In this document: piece after piece, positions 1 through 7,990 of the stretch
Layout: the number at the start of each line of letters is the position of its first letter
Position numbering within the stretch: position 1 is the stretch's first letter
Assembly: GCA_947313855.1 (NCBI GenBank)
Contig: CAMZNS010000022.1
Span: 1 to 43,838 of the forward strand
Origin: an uncultured Deferribacteraceae bacterium
Lineage (GTDB): Bacteria; Chrysiogenota; Deferribacteres; CAMZNJ01
DNA length: 43,838 bases
Reading direction: 5' to 3'
Notes under the pieces: generated by a model
What the model was told of the DNA's origin: nothing
Seen by the model: the letters and a program-made list of their open reading frames with translations, nothing else
Database searches by the model: none
Position numbers and translations under genes: made by a program

Positions 1-312
1 CGTTGAATAACAGACTAGTAAGCCGAACCGCCTACCCCAGATACCCAACTAACACTACAACAAAAGGGGCTTTGTCGAGGGAGGCTCTTTTGTTAAGTCA
101 AGCAACGGTCTAACAGATAGTTGTTATGGCTAGAGAAACAACGTAACCCACTAAGGAAAGACCTTGCGAGCGACCACAGAACTTTTATGAGCTCCGAAAC
201 GCTCGTTTCTCTTGTCAGTTATTAAACGAGTGTCCCCTTCTGAAACTTATGACTAATAGTCGATAAGGCAACGCACTAGGGAACACTAAGACAACCGCAG
301 ATGTCTAGATAC
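1..312 (-). ncRNA. Candidate tracrRNA and/or CRISPR leader, structured, next to cas2
   Basis: No convincing gene lies here. The stretch follows a minus-strand promoter and is unusually rich in inverted repeats: AACAAAAG/CTTTTGTT (about 60-96), GGTCT/AGACC (108-163) enclosing GTTGTT/AACAAC (119-142), CGAGCG/CGCTCG (about 167-205), GCTCGTTT/AAACGAGT (about 201-231) and CTTAT-GACT/AGTC-ATAAG (246-267). Type V-B systems need a tracrRNA encoded close to the cas genes and array, so an RNA starting near 312 and running off the window is the natural candidate. No repeat-spacer unit is visible, so anti-repeat pairing cannot be tested here. It could equally be the array leader alone. Confidence 0.45.
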
Positions 313-318
313 AAAACC

Positions 319-347
319 AATCTAACACCTAACAAATACTTTGTCAA
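319..347 (-). promoter_or_regulatory. Sigma70-type promoter reading away from cas2 into the structured region
   Basis: On the minus strand a TTGACA hexamer (342-347) is followed after 17 bp by TAGATT (319-324). The start would be near 312, about 70 bp past the cas2 stop. No open reading frame with a ribosome binding site follows, so the promoter probably serves a noncoding RNA (tracrRNA or pre-crRNA). Confidence 0.6.
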
Positions 348-382
348 CACTTTATTTACAACTAAAATATATTTACGAAAAA

Positions 383-676
383 TCAGTATATCATATAGCG
401 ACTCTCCGACTCATAAACACGCCTGCCGTAAGTCTCCCAACGATCAACCTCGAGATATTTATCTGTGCGGTGGAGCGGAATAAATATTACCTGATCATGA
501 TGATAATGGATGGTACTGGATATTTTGTCCTGAAGAATGGAAAGGTGGCTAGGGCTCAGTTGGCACAAAAATACGGACTTCTGAATGCCGTCACCATAAT
601 CTTTGACGATGCGGTGAACCTGCTGAAGGCGTTTGCTGTCGGATATGTCGTAAACAACTAACCAAGTCTTTTGCAT
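383..676 (-). CDS. cas2: CRISPR-associated endoribonuclease/integration subunit Cas2
   Basis: 97 aa, the normal length for Cas2. The N-terminal beta strand WLVVYDISD with its conserved Asp, followed by a helix and the GIQKSVFLCQL strand, is the ferredoxin-like Cas2 fold. Cas2 dimers bridge two Cas1 dimers in the spacer integration complex. The start ATG has a GGGAG ribosome binding site. The 41-bp gap after the cas4-cas1 stop contains a run of eight C (plus strand). It is the last cas gene of the leftward unit cas12b, cas4-cas1, cas2. The identification is firm. Confidence 0.95.
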   Translation of the reverse strand: MQKTWLVVYDISDSKRLQQVHRIVKDYGDGIQKSVFLCQLSPSHLSILQDKISSTIHYHHDQVIFIPLHRTDKYLEVDRWETYGRRVYESESRYMIY

Positions 677-717
677 AATCTCTGCTCCCTACCCCCCCCA
701 CTCCATTAAAAGCTATG

Positions 718-2517
718 TTAACGCACGGTTAAAGGGGTATAATCCGAAATGTCGCCCTGAATGTAGCGCGCAAGGAGGCGTGACTCCAATACAAGAGTCC
801 GACGGTAGCTGAGGGAGTAGTCGAAGCTGGGGTGTGTAATCACCTCCCCCATGCGTTGCTCGTAAACATTGATGAAACGTCGCTTTGCCCTAGGACGAAT
901 ATAGCAACCACCCTTGTAAATACTGAAATCGGAAGACTTCACAATACCCTGATTAATACTGCGAAGAACGCTGGAATCAACAATGATAGGACGATAAGGC
1001 TCCATCATATCCAACGCAAGGGACGGACGCTTATACTCTGATGCATGATAAAAGCCGCGGTAAGGATCGAATCCGATGCTAGAAAGAGCGATGTAGACGT
1101 CGCGAAGAAGAAGTGTGTAGCCCAAAGACAGAAGGACGTTCACAGGATCGCGAGGTGGACGACGATTGCGACCCGTAAACGGAAAATCACCACCCTGAAA
1201 CTGATACGGAAACAAACTCCAATAAGCCTTCGCAGCATAACCCTCGATACCCAAAAGACTCTCCTGACTCTCACACTCCTGTGACTTCACATACATACGA
1301 CGAAGATCGTCCAAACAGTAAGGTGAACCGGAAATGTCAACCTTCAAATTACGACGTAGAAGTGTGCGCTGGTTGCGTATCTTAGACTCAACTATACGAC
1401 GAGAAAGATAAAGACGACGAGAGGAACTACCAAACTCATCGAACTGCTTAATGCGAAGCTTGATATTGGTCGACAAAGGGGAATGGCAGATAGACTCATA
1501 ACGACCATAGTAAGACAAATATTGGACGGCACAACCGCGTGCCCCCAACGAACGAATAAGCTGAGTCGATAACTGAACATTACCAAATACACACACACTC
1601 GAAATATTAATAAGGGGAATATTATCCGAACGACCATCAGGAGTCGTAAGAACAAGAATCTCACCCGACTTACGCAAATAACTACCCTGAGTCGTTACAT
1701 ACAAAATACCACCACTAACATGGGGAACCATTAACCGACGAGGCTTAGACTCCTGAACACTATTCAAATAGTTCAACTCGTTAGGAAGGCATATCTCATT
1801 CAACGAACAACCAGAACACTTGGGCGAATTAACCAACGGAGACGGACGACTAACGCTCGAAAGGGTCTGGGCATCACGTATCAACGCTCGTGCATAACCC
1901 AAAAGTGACTCAGTAAACTCAATGGAAACACGACGCTTGCTACCCAAATACGAAATATGGGCGGAACTGCAAACATAACCATTGGACGCAAGAAGAAGGT
2001 AGTAGCAGGCAACCTGAGCCTGATCGTTGTGGTAGGCATGGGGGGAAAGCTGGAACGTCTTACCGTTGGCACGAACGCTAATGCTGGCAGGAGGGGTAGC
2101 GTCAACGTCAGCGTCATCGTCAACAGCGTCAACAGCGTCAACGTCATCGTCAACAGCGTCAGCAGCGTCAACAGCGTCAGCAGCGTCAACGTCAGCAGAG
2201 AGGCTCGCCCTGGCAATCATACTGCGTGTGGGACCGCGACCAACCTTGTCCTCAATCAATGTAACACTACCATTCTCCGCAATAAAACCATCGAATACGC
2301 CCGTGAGACCAAGGGACGGACAACTTAGCTGAAACCCCTTCTGCTCCAAGGTGCCACCCTTCTGCGTGTCCCCCTTAAAGTTTGAGCGGCGACGTTTTTT
2401 GTGGCGAAGAGTGCCGTCGATAGTGTGAACATTGTGTTCAAACAGACCGTCCACGTACATTAAATAGGCGAGTCGGGGGCAGTAGGCGATTTCGTTTATC
2501 ATGCGAACTTCGATCAT
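718..2517 (-). CDS. cas4-cas1: Cas4-Cas1 fusion protein (adaptation nuclease-integrase)
   Basis: About 599 aa. The N-terminal third is Cas4: the first cluster Cys in AYCPRLAY, an acidic GVFDGF motif, EDK as the nuclease acid/lysine pair, QVACYY as the Gln/Tyr motif, and a CSGCSLNEIC iron-sulfur cysteine set. The rest is Cas1, with a beta-rich N-lobe, the catalytic Glu in GIEGYAAKAYW, His in GFYHASEYKRP and the acidic residue in MMEPYRP. Such fusions are usual in type V-B loci; Cas4 selects PAM-bearing prespacers and Cas1 integrates them. The ORF track begins at an upstream GTG (2565), but the ATG at 2517 has GTGGGGGT just upstream and starts exactly at the Cas4 motif, so I choose it. Oddity: a VDA/ADA-type acidic repeat inserted in the Cas4 half between EDK and QVACYY. 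Confidence 0.95.
   Translation of the reverse strand: MIEVRMINEIAYCPRLAYLMYVDGLFEHNVHTIDGTLRHKKRRRSNFKGDTQKGGTLEQKGFQLSCPSLGLTGVFDGFIAENGSVTLIEDKVGRGPTRSMIARASLSADVDAADAVDAADAVDDDVDAVDAVDDDADVDATPPASISVRANGKTFQLSPHAYHNDQAQVACYYLLLASNGYVCSSAHISYLGSKRRVSIEFTESLLGYARALIRDAQTLSSVSRPSPLVNSPKCSGCSLNEICLPNELNYLNSVQESKPRRLMVPHVSGGILYVTTQGSYLRKSGEILVLTTPDGRSDNIPLINISSVCVFGNVQLSTQLIRSLGARGCAVQYLSYYGRYESICHSPLSTNIKLRIKQFDEFGSSSRRLYLSRRIVESKIRNQRTLLRRNLKVDISGSPYCLDDLRRMYVKSQECESQESLLGIEGYAAKAYWSLFPYQFQGGDFPFTGRNRRPPRDPVNVLLSLGYTLLLRDVYIALSSIGFDPYRGFYHASEYKRPSLALDMMEPYRPIIVDSSVLRSINQGIVKSSDFSIYKGGCYIRPRAKRRFINVYEQRMGEVITHPSFDYSLSYRRTLVLESRLLARYIQGDISDYTPLTVR
2099..2197. repeat. In-frame 9-bp tandem repeat inside the Cas4 domain
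   Basis: Degenerate units of GCGTCAACA/GCGTCATCG read on the minus strand as Asp-Ala-Val/Asp-Ala-Asp tripeptides, giving about 33 acidic residues. All length changes by whole units keep frame. Canonical Cas4 has no such segment, so it is probably a disordered surface loop. Confidence 0.9.
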
Positions 2518-2603
2518 AGTACCCCCACAATAGCGGATTGACGCACAAGGCAAGCAGAGTAGCACAGCCGTAGCGTGCGTGCCGACCTTGACGTCATCGC
2601 CGT

Positions 2604-2655
2604 AGCCCCCTAGCCCACGAGCCCCCTAGCCCACGAGCCCACGAGCCCACGAGCC
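2604..2655. repeat. 8/16-bp tandem repeat between cas12b and cas4-cas1
   Basis: Repeated AGCCCACG units, some expanded to AGCCCCCTAGCCCACG, end at the cas12b stop codon. The unit is not a multiple of three, unlike the repeats inside genes. Confidence 0.85.
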
Positions 2656-2656
2656 A

Positions 2657-5600
2657 CTACTTCTGTAACTTTTTAGTTTCACGTTCCATAGCTTTGTAGT
2701 CGTAAAGTGTAATCCCATTGCCATTACGTCCATTCTGTGTAAATGGTGTGGCTAGTTTGTTGAGTCTATTCCTCACCATCGTCCAGAAGATCCCTTTTTG
2801 TGCGGTGTAGTAGTAGTCTTTGTTGAAAAGGATACCGCTGGGGTCACGGAACAGGTTAAATGTACCTTTGGCAACAACGCTACTATTTTTCTTTGTGCTT
2901 AGCTCCATGAGTTCGTCTACAACGGCTTGGTCTTCCCTTACCTCTTCGGTGTTGAGCAGGTTTGCCTCCCCCTGTGCACTGACTACTTGGAATGTAATGT
3001 CACTATTGCCAAGTCGTTTGAATTGGTAGTTTTTGCCAAATTCATGTTCGAGGTTTTTGTGGAACGATATCATAAACATGTTGGAGTTCTTTTTCACCGC
3101 ATTCTCGCAGTATTTGGAGTCGGGGGAGCTTTTGACAAGCATTTTGTTCCAGGATTTGTCCCATTTGAGGTATCGTGTTTGCAGGTTGGTGGCAGCGTTT
3201 TCGTCGGCGTTAACAACTTGCAACACCTTGTTGCCATTTTCATCGTAGGCAACACTCAAAAAGTCTGGGCCACCAGCTTTGATGACAAACCCTGTAATGC
3301 GGTCTTCGTGCGTTCCCATTCTAAAGAGTTCCTGCATCTCTGCCGATTTGCTTTCGCTGATATTTTTCAGCAAGTGATTCTGTAGCATTGTTGGTGCATA
3401 TTTCTGATCATTTTTGTTGCGACCGCTATGACGACCGATGGCAAATCCACGCACACCTGGGGCACCATTCTCGGAGTAGAATTGGCTGGTGTAATCGGCA
3501 TTGACGCTGATGACACGCATTTTGTAGGCATCGGCGGCTTTCTCCACTGTTTCCACAATGGCACGATGGGACCATGTCATTAGTGTACGGTTTCCCTGTC
3601 TGTCGCTTGAAAAGGAGGTTCTGTAGCTGGCGAGGTCTTCGAACAGGATAAGTTTGCATGTTTTGGCACCGTCAACAAGTTCCCAGCCGATTTTTTGTCC
3701 TGTTTGGAGGTCTTTTTCGACACTATTGCCGGCACTTTTTACAGGTCGATACCCTAAAGCAGCACGGATAATTAGGTCGGAGCCAACCTTCACCCTGTCG
3801 TCGCGGAGGCTTAGGATGTGGTCTTTGAATGTACGAAGGAACCTGCCGGTACGTTCTGCAGTTTCCATGCCCCTGTTCATATCGACTTTGCCGAGGTTTT
3901 GCCAGCTTTTCAGTAGCTGAAAAACGCGGTCGTAGTAGTCGATGGCACTGGCTGTTTTGCCCCATACAACCTTACGACTCCCATATTTGGTCGCCTTGCT
4001 GGTTCGTTGTATCTTGTACCAAGCGTAGATTAGGGTGCTGAAGCTCTTGCGTAGTTCGACCATCCCCTTGCGACGAATACTGTCCGCTTCGCTTTCGGGT
4101 AGGAACCTCATGTCGTGCAGGTCTAGCTGTTTCCCCTCTTTGACATCGCTCAGCCCGACCATAGTTGGGTTATTGGCGATGTTTGTTTTGATGCTGTGGA
4201 GGATATTGCTGTACACTCGGTGGCACACATCCATGTAGTTGGCGGTTTCTTGTGGCAGGATGCTTGCGAGGGATTCGGGCACACTGGGGTAGTGTTTTTT
4301 CAGTAGTGCGACTTGGTCAGCCACACTCCCTATATTTTGCATCTCTTCGGACACATTAGTGTTGGCATCGAGGTTCGCCGAAAAGTGCCTCGACATGTCT
4401 GAGATAGTGTCGGGAGCATCCTCTTTCCGACTAGTGTGCGGGTTTACGGATTTGATAAATCCGATATGCCCTTTGAAGAAGCCGATAATGTTGTACTGAT
4501 TGTTGCGTATGTTTTCGGCTCTTTTTGCGTCTGAGTGGGTTGCCCCTGCAACGATGGAGCCCTCGCCAGGCATATTGAGTGGGAAGGAGCGTACCTTTAC
4601 CGCATAAAGGTTGTCTTTTTTGCGATCGGGAATGGGGAACCACAGCGTACTGTTGCCTGCCCTTTCGTGTGTTGGTTCTTTGTCTGTAATCTCGAATACG
4701 GAGCAGGAAGCGAATGTGCGAACGCCCAGATCGATACTTAGTATGTTGTCGCCAACAGATAGGGCTTTGGTGATATTTTCGTTACCTGTACCATGGTTGC
4801 GGACAATCTCTTTTTGAATACCATTGGCAATTATTGGTGTAACATCAACGGTCATGCTGATAAAAGCAGGTCCGCCCATTGCTTTGTCGGGTGATGGTAT
4901 TTTTTCGTTGTTGAGGGTGTCGTTATCGTTATCGTTGGCGTTGGCGTTGGCAGTGTTGCGATTGTTGGCACGGTTGTTAGCACGAATACGTTCCATCTCC
5001 ATGCGTTCGAGCAGGTGTCGATCGTACACTATTTTACCGCCACCGAGTTCGCCACTGAACTGCTTGTAGTTCGAGTTAAATTCGACTTTAACTTTCTTGC
5101 CTGCAGTAGTGATATCGAAGCCGTCGAAGTGTGTTGTTCGTATGGCATGAATTTTGGGGTAAGTGTCGCCAACGGTGGGGATATCGTCTTTTTTGGATTT
5201 TTTCTGTTTGGGAGGTTTGCCCATGTTACCGAGGGATATTTCGTACATCCGTCGACCCTTGAGGTTGCCGTGGAATTCGTATGTGTCGTAGTTGCTTCCA
5301 CTGCTTTCGTATCGCGACCACTGTGGGTTGAAGATATGGTTCGGTGGCGTGTAGAGTGCGAAGTCACGGGTACGACGTTTTTCGAGTTTCCACATCCCTG
5401 TGGTTGCGACTAGCACGAATAATGGTACTTGGTTCTGATCGTCAGGACATGCCAAGGAGGTGGTATCTTTGTTGATACTTCTCCAGAGGAATGTTTTCGG
5501 TTTTTCGGCGTCTTTGACATCGTCCATGAAAATATCTTGTTGCCAGAGGTATTCGTTCCCTACTCGAGCGATAAACTGAAAGAAAGGGAAGTCGCCGAAG

Positions 5601-7174
5601 TTTTTGTTTTTTTGTTGCACAAGTTTGATAGCGGACTCTCTTCTGCTTTCGAGAACATCATCGCTCCACGGTTGATTGTCGTTTCTGGCTTTGACCCTGC
5701 CGATTTCGATACCGTACAACCCTTCGACCACAAGTTGCCACTGTTTGATTGTGCCTGTGTTCATGATGAAGTTTTCTTTTGCTTGATTGCCACTTGCCTT
5801 GCTTTGCGTTTGTGTGTATTCCTCTTCATAGTTGCCGATATCGTCAAGTGCTTTTTGGCCATGGTTCTGTTTTTTTATAAAATCGACACCCTTTTCGATG
5901 AGGTCGCTTGCACCTTTGAGTGATTTTTCGGCTTTGTCCACCCATGTTGTCCACGCTTTCATGTGTTCGATGGCAACAATGAGGGACATTTTCATTGGTA
6001 CAGATCCGGCGGTATTGTTGAGGCATGGCACGATGCATAATTCTTGCAATCGCCCCCTATCTAGTTCAACTTTAAGTTTGTGTTGCTCTTTTTGCTTGCT
6101 GTAGAATGTGTAGATCCATTCAACTTGAGCCATATTTTGGGGCATTAGTCGCCCTTGGTTGTAGCCTTCGTACCATTGAGTGAAGTACGGATCTTTGAGC
6201 CAACCGGGGGTGTTCCCTGTTCTGTTGTTGATTAGGGTATCGACTCCCATGTGGAAGTCGCCTTTGTTCATTATGCTCCCTGCTTTTTCCAGTGCCTCTG
6301 CTGAAATGGTGAACTGTTTCGGTTTGAGGCTTTTGCCTTCGTCGTCAAGTTTTTCGGTTTTGCCAGCGTCAAGAGTTGCGATGATTTTCTCTAGTGTAGC
6401 GTAGGTTTCGTCGCCGATATAAGCCTTTGTGCCTGCTTCAGAGGAGAAGTTGTATAAAAACGATGGTTCGCCACCAAAGGAGTTGGCAGGTTTCCCTTTA
6501 GCGTTAGGGTCAAGGTTGCCGTCGTCGCCTAGTACCGCTTCGGGGAGTATGAAGTCGTGGTATGCTTTGAGTAGTTTGAGGATGTCTTCGTCAGTTCCGC
6601 GTGCTGTTTCGTTATCGATCTCCATGCGGTTTTGTGCTTCGCGAGCCGTATCGATCTCTTTTGCGTTTGCTTTGGCAGTTTTTTGGTACTCCTCTAGGTT
6701 TAGCTCGGCGATACGTTTTTGGTTTAGTCGTACGAACTTGAGTCCAGCATCTTTGATCTCATCAGCACCGTAGAAGTAGAGCACTTTGGTGCTATCGGTA
6801 ACAATGGTGTTGTTATCCAATGTTTTGCCCATTTCGTTCTGTACTTGAGGTTTGATGTCTGTGAGGCATCTGAGTAGGTCGTAGTTGATTGAGTTTTGCA
6901 CTCCAATACCGCTATGTATGCCGTATGCGAGTGGGCTGTGGCTACGTACGATTGCATTTTTGTCAGCATCTGACTTGGCAGTGTCGTCGCCGAGGTGAAC
7001 TCGGAATTCTGGGTGAGCTCTCATTCGTAGTGATTCGCCGCGAAAGATCAGTAAAAGGAGTTCGTATTCTCGTGCGAGTTGGTTGACTTCTTTGTGTTTG
7101 TGCCATAGTTCTTTTCGTAGTTTGTTGGATCCTTTTGGGAAAAACAGCTTTAGTTTGTAGGCTTTGCTTGCCAT
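2657..7174 (-). CDS. cas12b: Cas12b (C2c1), type V-B CRISPR effector nuclease, unusually large
   Basis: 1505 aa against roughly 1100-1300 aa for characterised Cas12b. It is a dual-RNA-guided DNA nuclease that cuts both strands with one RuvC site. The opening (YKLKLFFPK...LWHKHKEVNQ) matches the Cas12b wedge start. RuvC-I is SIDLGVRTFASCSVF (Asp about 815), RuvC-II LILFEDLASY (Glu about 1179) and RuvC-III NADENAATNLQ (Asp about 1324). Flanking Cas12b signatures are LLKSWQNLGKV, LMTWSHRAIVETV, SENGAPGVRG and LFRDPSGI. All three catalytic acids are kept, so it should be active. The extra length is mostly before RuvC-I (about 245 aa more than in the A. acidoterrestris enzyme) and between RuvC-I and II (about 85 aa). 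A 6-bp repeat codes an Asn-Ala/Asn-Asp stretch before RuvC-I. The start ATG has AGGAGA 7 bp upstream. First gene of the cas unit. Confidence 0.95.
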   Translation of the reverse strand: MASKAYKLKLFFPKGSNKLRKELWHKHKEVNQLAREYELLLLIFRGESLRMRAHPEFRVHLGDDTAKSDADKNAIVRSHSPLAYGIHSGIGVQNSINYDLLRCLTDIKPQVQNEMGKTLDNNTIVTDSTKVLYFYGADEIKDAGLKFVRLNQKRIAELNLEEYQKTAKANAKEIDTAREAQNRMEIDNETARGTDEDILKLLKAYHDFILPEAVLGDDGNLDPNAKGKPANSFGGEPSFLYNFSSEAGTKAYIGDETYATLEKIIATLDAGKTEKLDDEGKSLKPKQFTISAEALEKAGSIMNKGDFHMGVDTLINNRTGNTPGWLKDPYFTQWYEGYNQGRLMPQNMAQVEWIYTFYSKQKEQHKLKVELDRGRLQELCIVPCLNNTAGSVPMKMSLIVAIEHMKAWTTWVDKAEKSLKGASDLIEKGVDFIKKQNHGQKALDDIGNYEEEYTQTQSKASGNQAKENFIMNTGTIKQWQLVVEGLYGIEIGRVKARNDNQPWSDDVLESRRESAIKLVQQKNKNFGDFPFFQFIARVGNEYLWQQDIFMDDVKDAEKPKTFLWRSINKDTTSLACPDDQNQVPLFVLVATTGMWKLEKRRTRDFALYTPPNHIFNPQWSRYESSGSNYDTYEFHGNLKGRRMYEISLGNMGKPPKQKKSKKDDIPTVGDTYPKIHAIRTTHFDGFDITTAGKKVKVEFNSNYKQFSGELGGGKIVYDRHLLERMEMERIRANNRANNRNTANANANDNDNDTLNNEKIPSPDKAMGGPAFISMTVDVTPIIANGIQKEIVRNHGTGNENITKALSVGDNILSIDLGVRTFASCSVFEITDKEPTHERAGNSTLWFPIPDRKKDNLYAVKVRSFPLNMPGEGSIVAGATHSDAKRAENIRNNQYNIIGFFKGHIGFIKSVNPHTSRKEDAPDTISDMSRHFSANLDANTNVSEEMQNIGSVADQVALLKKHYPSVPESLASILPQETANYMDVCHRVYSNILHSIKTNIANNPTMVGLSDVKEGKQLDLHDMRFLPESEADSIRRKGMVELRKSFSTLIYAWYKIQRTSKATKYGSRKVVWGKTASAIDYYDRVFQLLKSWQNLGKVDMNRGMETAERTGRFLRTFKDHILSLRDDRVKVGSDLIIRAALGYRPVKSAGNSVEKDLQTGQKIGWELVDGAKTCKLILFEDLASYRTSFSSDRQGNRTLMTWSHRAIVETVEKAADAYKMRVISVNADYTSQFYSENGAPGVRGFAIGRHSGRNKNDQKYAPTMLQNHLLKNISESKSAEMQELFRMGTHEDRITGFVIKAGGPDFLSVAYDENGNKVLQVVNADENAATNLQTRYLKWDKSWNKMLVKSSPDSKYCENAVKKNSNMFMISFHKNLEHEFGKNYQFKRLGNSDITFQVVSAQGEANLLNTEEVREDQAVVDELMELSTKKNSSVVAKGTFNLFRDPSGILFNKDYYYTAQKGIFWTMVRNRLNKLATPFTQNGRNGNGITLYDYKAMERETKKLQK
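4921..4951. repeat. In-frame 6-bp tandem repeat in cas12b
   Basis: CGTTAT and CGTTGG units read on the minus strand as Asn-Ala and Asn-Asp dipeptides. They lie in an Asn-rich low-complexity linker ahead of the RuvC-I motif. Confidence 0.85.
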
Positions 7175-7333
7175 ATTCGTTCTCCTGTTGACACTTTAGT
7201 CCAGTTTTTTCCCGAGTGTGTTTAGTCTAAGTTTGTCGGGCAAGGAGTAAGGAAGCCTTTCCTGCTTGTACTTTCGGTTATGTTGAAGTTAAGTTCTCGA
7301 CTAAAGGTTAAAAAATATTAATAAATTAGATAT

Positions 7334-7362
7334 ACTTTACAGTTAATAAGTTAGTTTGTCAA
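7334..7362 (-). promoter_or_regulatory. Promoter of the cas12b-cas4-cas1-cas2 unit
   Basis: TTGACA (7357-7362) and TAAAGT (7334-7339) are 17 bp apart on the minus strand. The predicted leader is about 150 nt, long for a cas gene. It contains CTGGACTAA, resembling a half of the palindrome in front of tetR. Confidence 0.6.
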
Positions 7363-7502
7363 CAGTATGTATGTTTCATTCGGGTATCGTCCTGCTATTC
7401 GGTGATTTTTGTAACGGTTTTGCGTGTGTGGTTCTGCGGTTCTGTGCGAGGTTCTATGATAAATTATTCCATAAATACACGACAGCGACGCCCTTTTCGG
7501 GG

Positions 7503-7590
7503 TTGGAATAGATTATTCCATTTGGAATAGATTATTCCATTTGGAATAAATTAGCACATTTGGAATAATTTAGTATGGAATAATTTAGTA
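7503..7590. repeat. Tandem 19-bp palindromic AT-rich repeats upstream of the cas promoter
   Basis: Two perfect 19-bp copies of TTGGAATAGATTATTCCAT, each holding the dyad GGAATA-GAT-TATTCC, are followed by a diverged 19-bp copy and two shortened copies (16 and 15 bp) ending in TTTAGTA. There are no spacers, so this is not a CRISPR array. An operator array or a slippage-born repeat are both possible. Confidence 0.85.
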
Positions 7591-7642
7591 CGGACAGGCG
7601 TGTTTATTGGTAGTTGCCTCTGTGTTGCTCTGTGTTGCCCAG

Positions 7643-7990
7643 CGTCGCCCTACCTTGCTCCACCTTATTGCCCCGTTGTTGTTGTGTTTCGTGGCGTGGC
7701 GTAACTTGAAGTTGAAGTATTATTATCGTTGCCCAGCACTGTCCAGCCCAGCACTGTCCAGCATCGCACTGTCCAGCGTTGCACCGTCCAGTGTTGCACC
7801 GTCCAGCGTCGCCCTACCTTGCTCCACCTTATTGCCCCGTTGTTGCTGTGTTTCGTGGCGTGGCGTAACTTGAAGTTGAAGTATTATTATCGTTGCCCAG
7901 CACTGTCCAGCATCGCACTGTCCAGCGTTGCCCTACCTTGCTCCACCTTATTGCCCCCCGTTGTTGTTGTGTTTCGTGGCGTGGCGTAAG
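7643..7990. repeat. Minisatellite with three large copies and 15-bp subunits
   Basis: A block beginning CGTCGCCCTACCTTGCTCC and containing GTGGCGTGGCGTAA occurs at 7643, 7807 and 7926 (third copy shortened). Between copies lie 15-bp units such as CAGCGTTGCACCGTC. The spacing of 164 and 119 bp differs only in 15-bp steps. The third copy codes the last residues of the tetR product. The region from 7175 to 7886 holds no other gene I can support. Confidence 0.9.

Noticed and set aside
1-312. tmRNA, RNase P RNA or a tRNA in the left-end structured region
   Set aside because: A few short matches (for example GGAAAG and ACAGAA) occur, but conserved cores, tag ORF, T-loop and CCA end are missing or wrongly spaced.
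301-661. Plus-strand ORFs 301-483 and 341-661
   Set aside because: They lie antisense to cas2 and the presumed RNA promoter, lack ribosome binding sites and match no family.
2518-2565. Upstream GTG start of cas4-cas1
   Set aside because: The extra 16 residues do not belong to Cas4 and lack a ribosome binding site, whereas ATG 2517 has GGGGGT in place.
7503-7990. Possible CRISPR array upstream of cas12b
   Set aside because: The 19-bp and 15-bp units are head to tail without unique spacers of constant size; the larger copies vary by 15-bp steps. These are tandem repeats.
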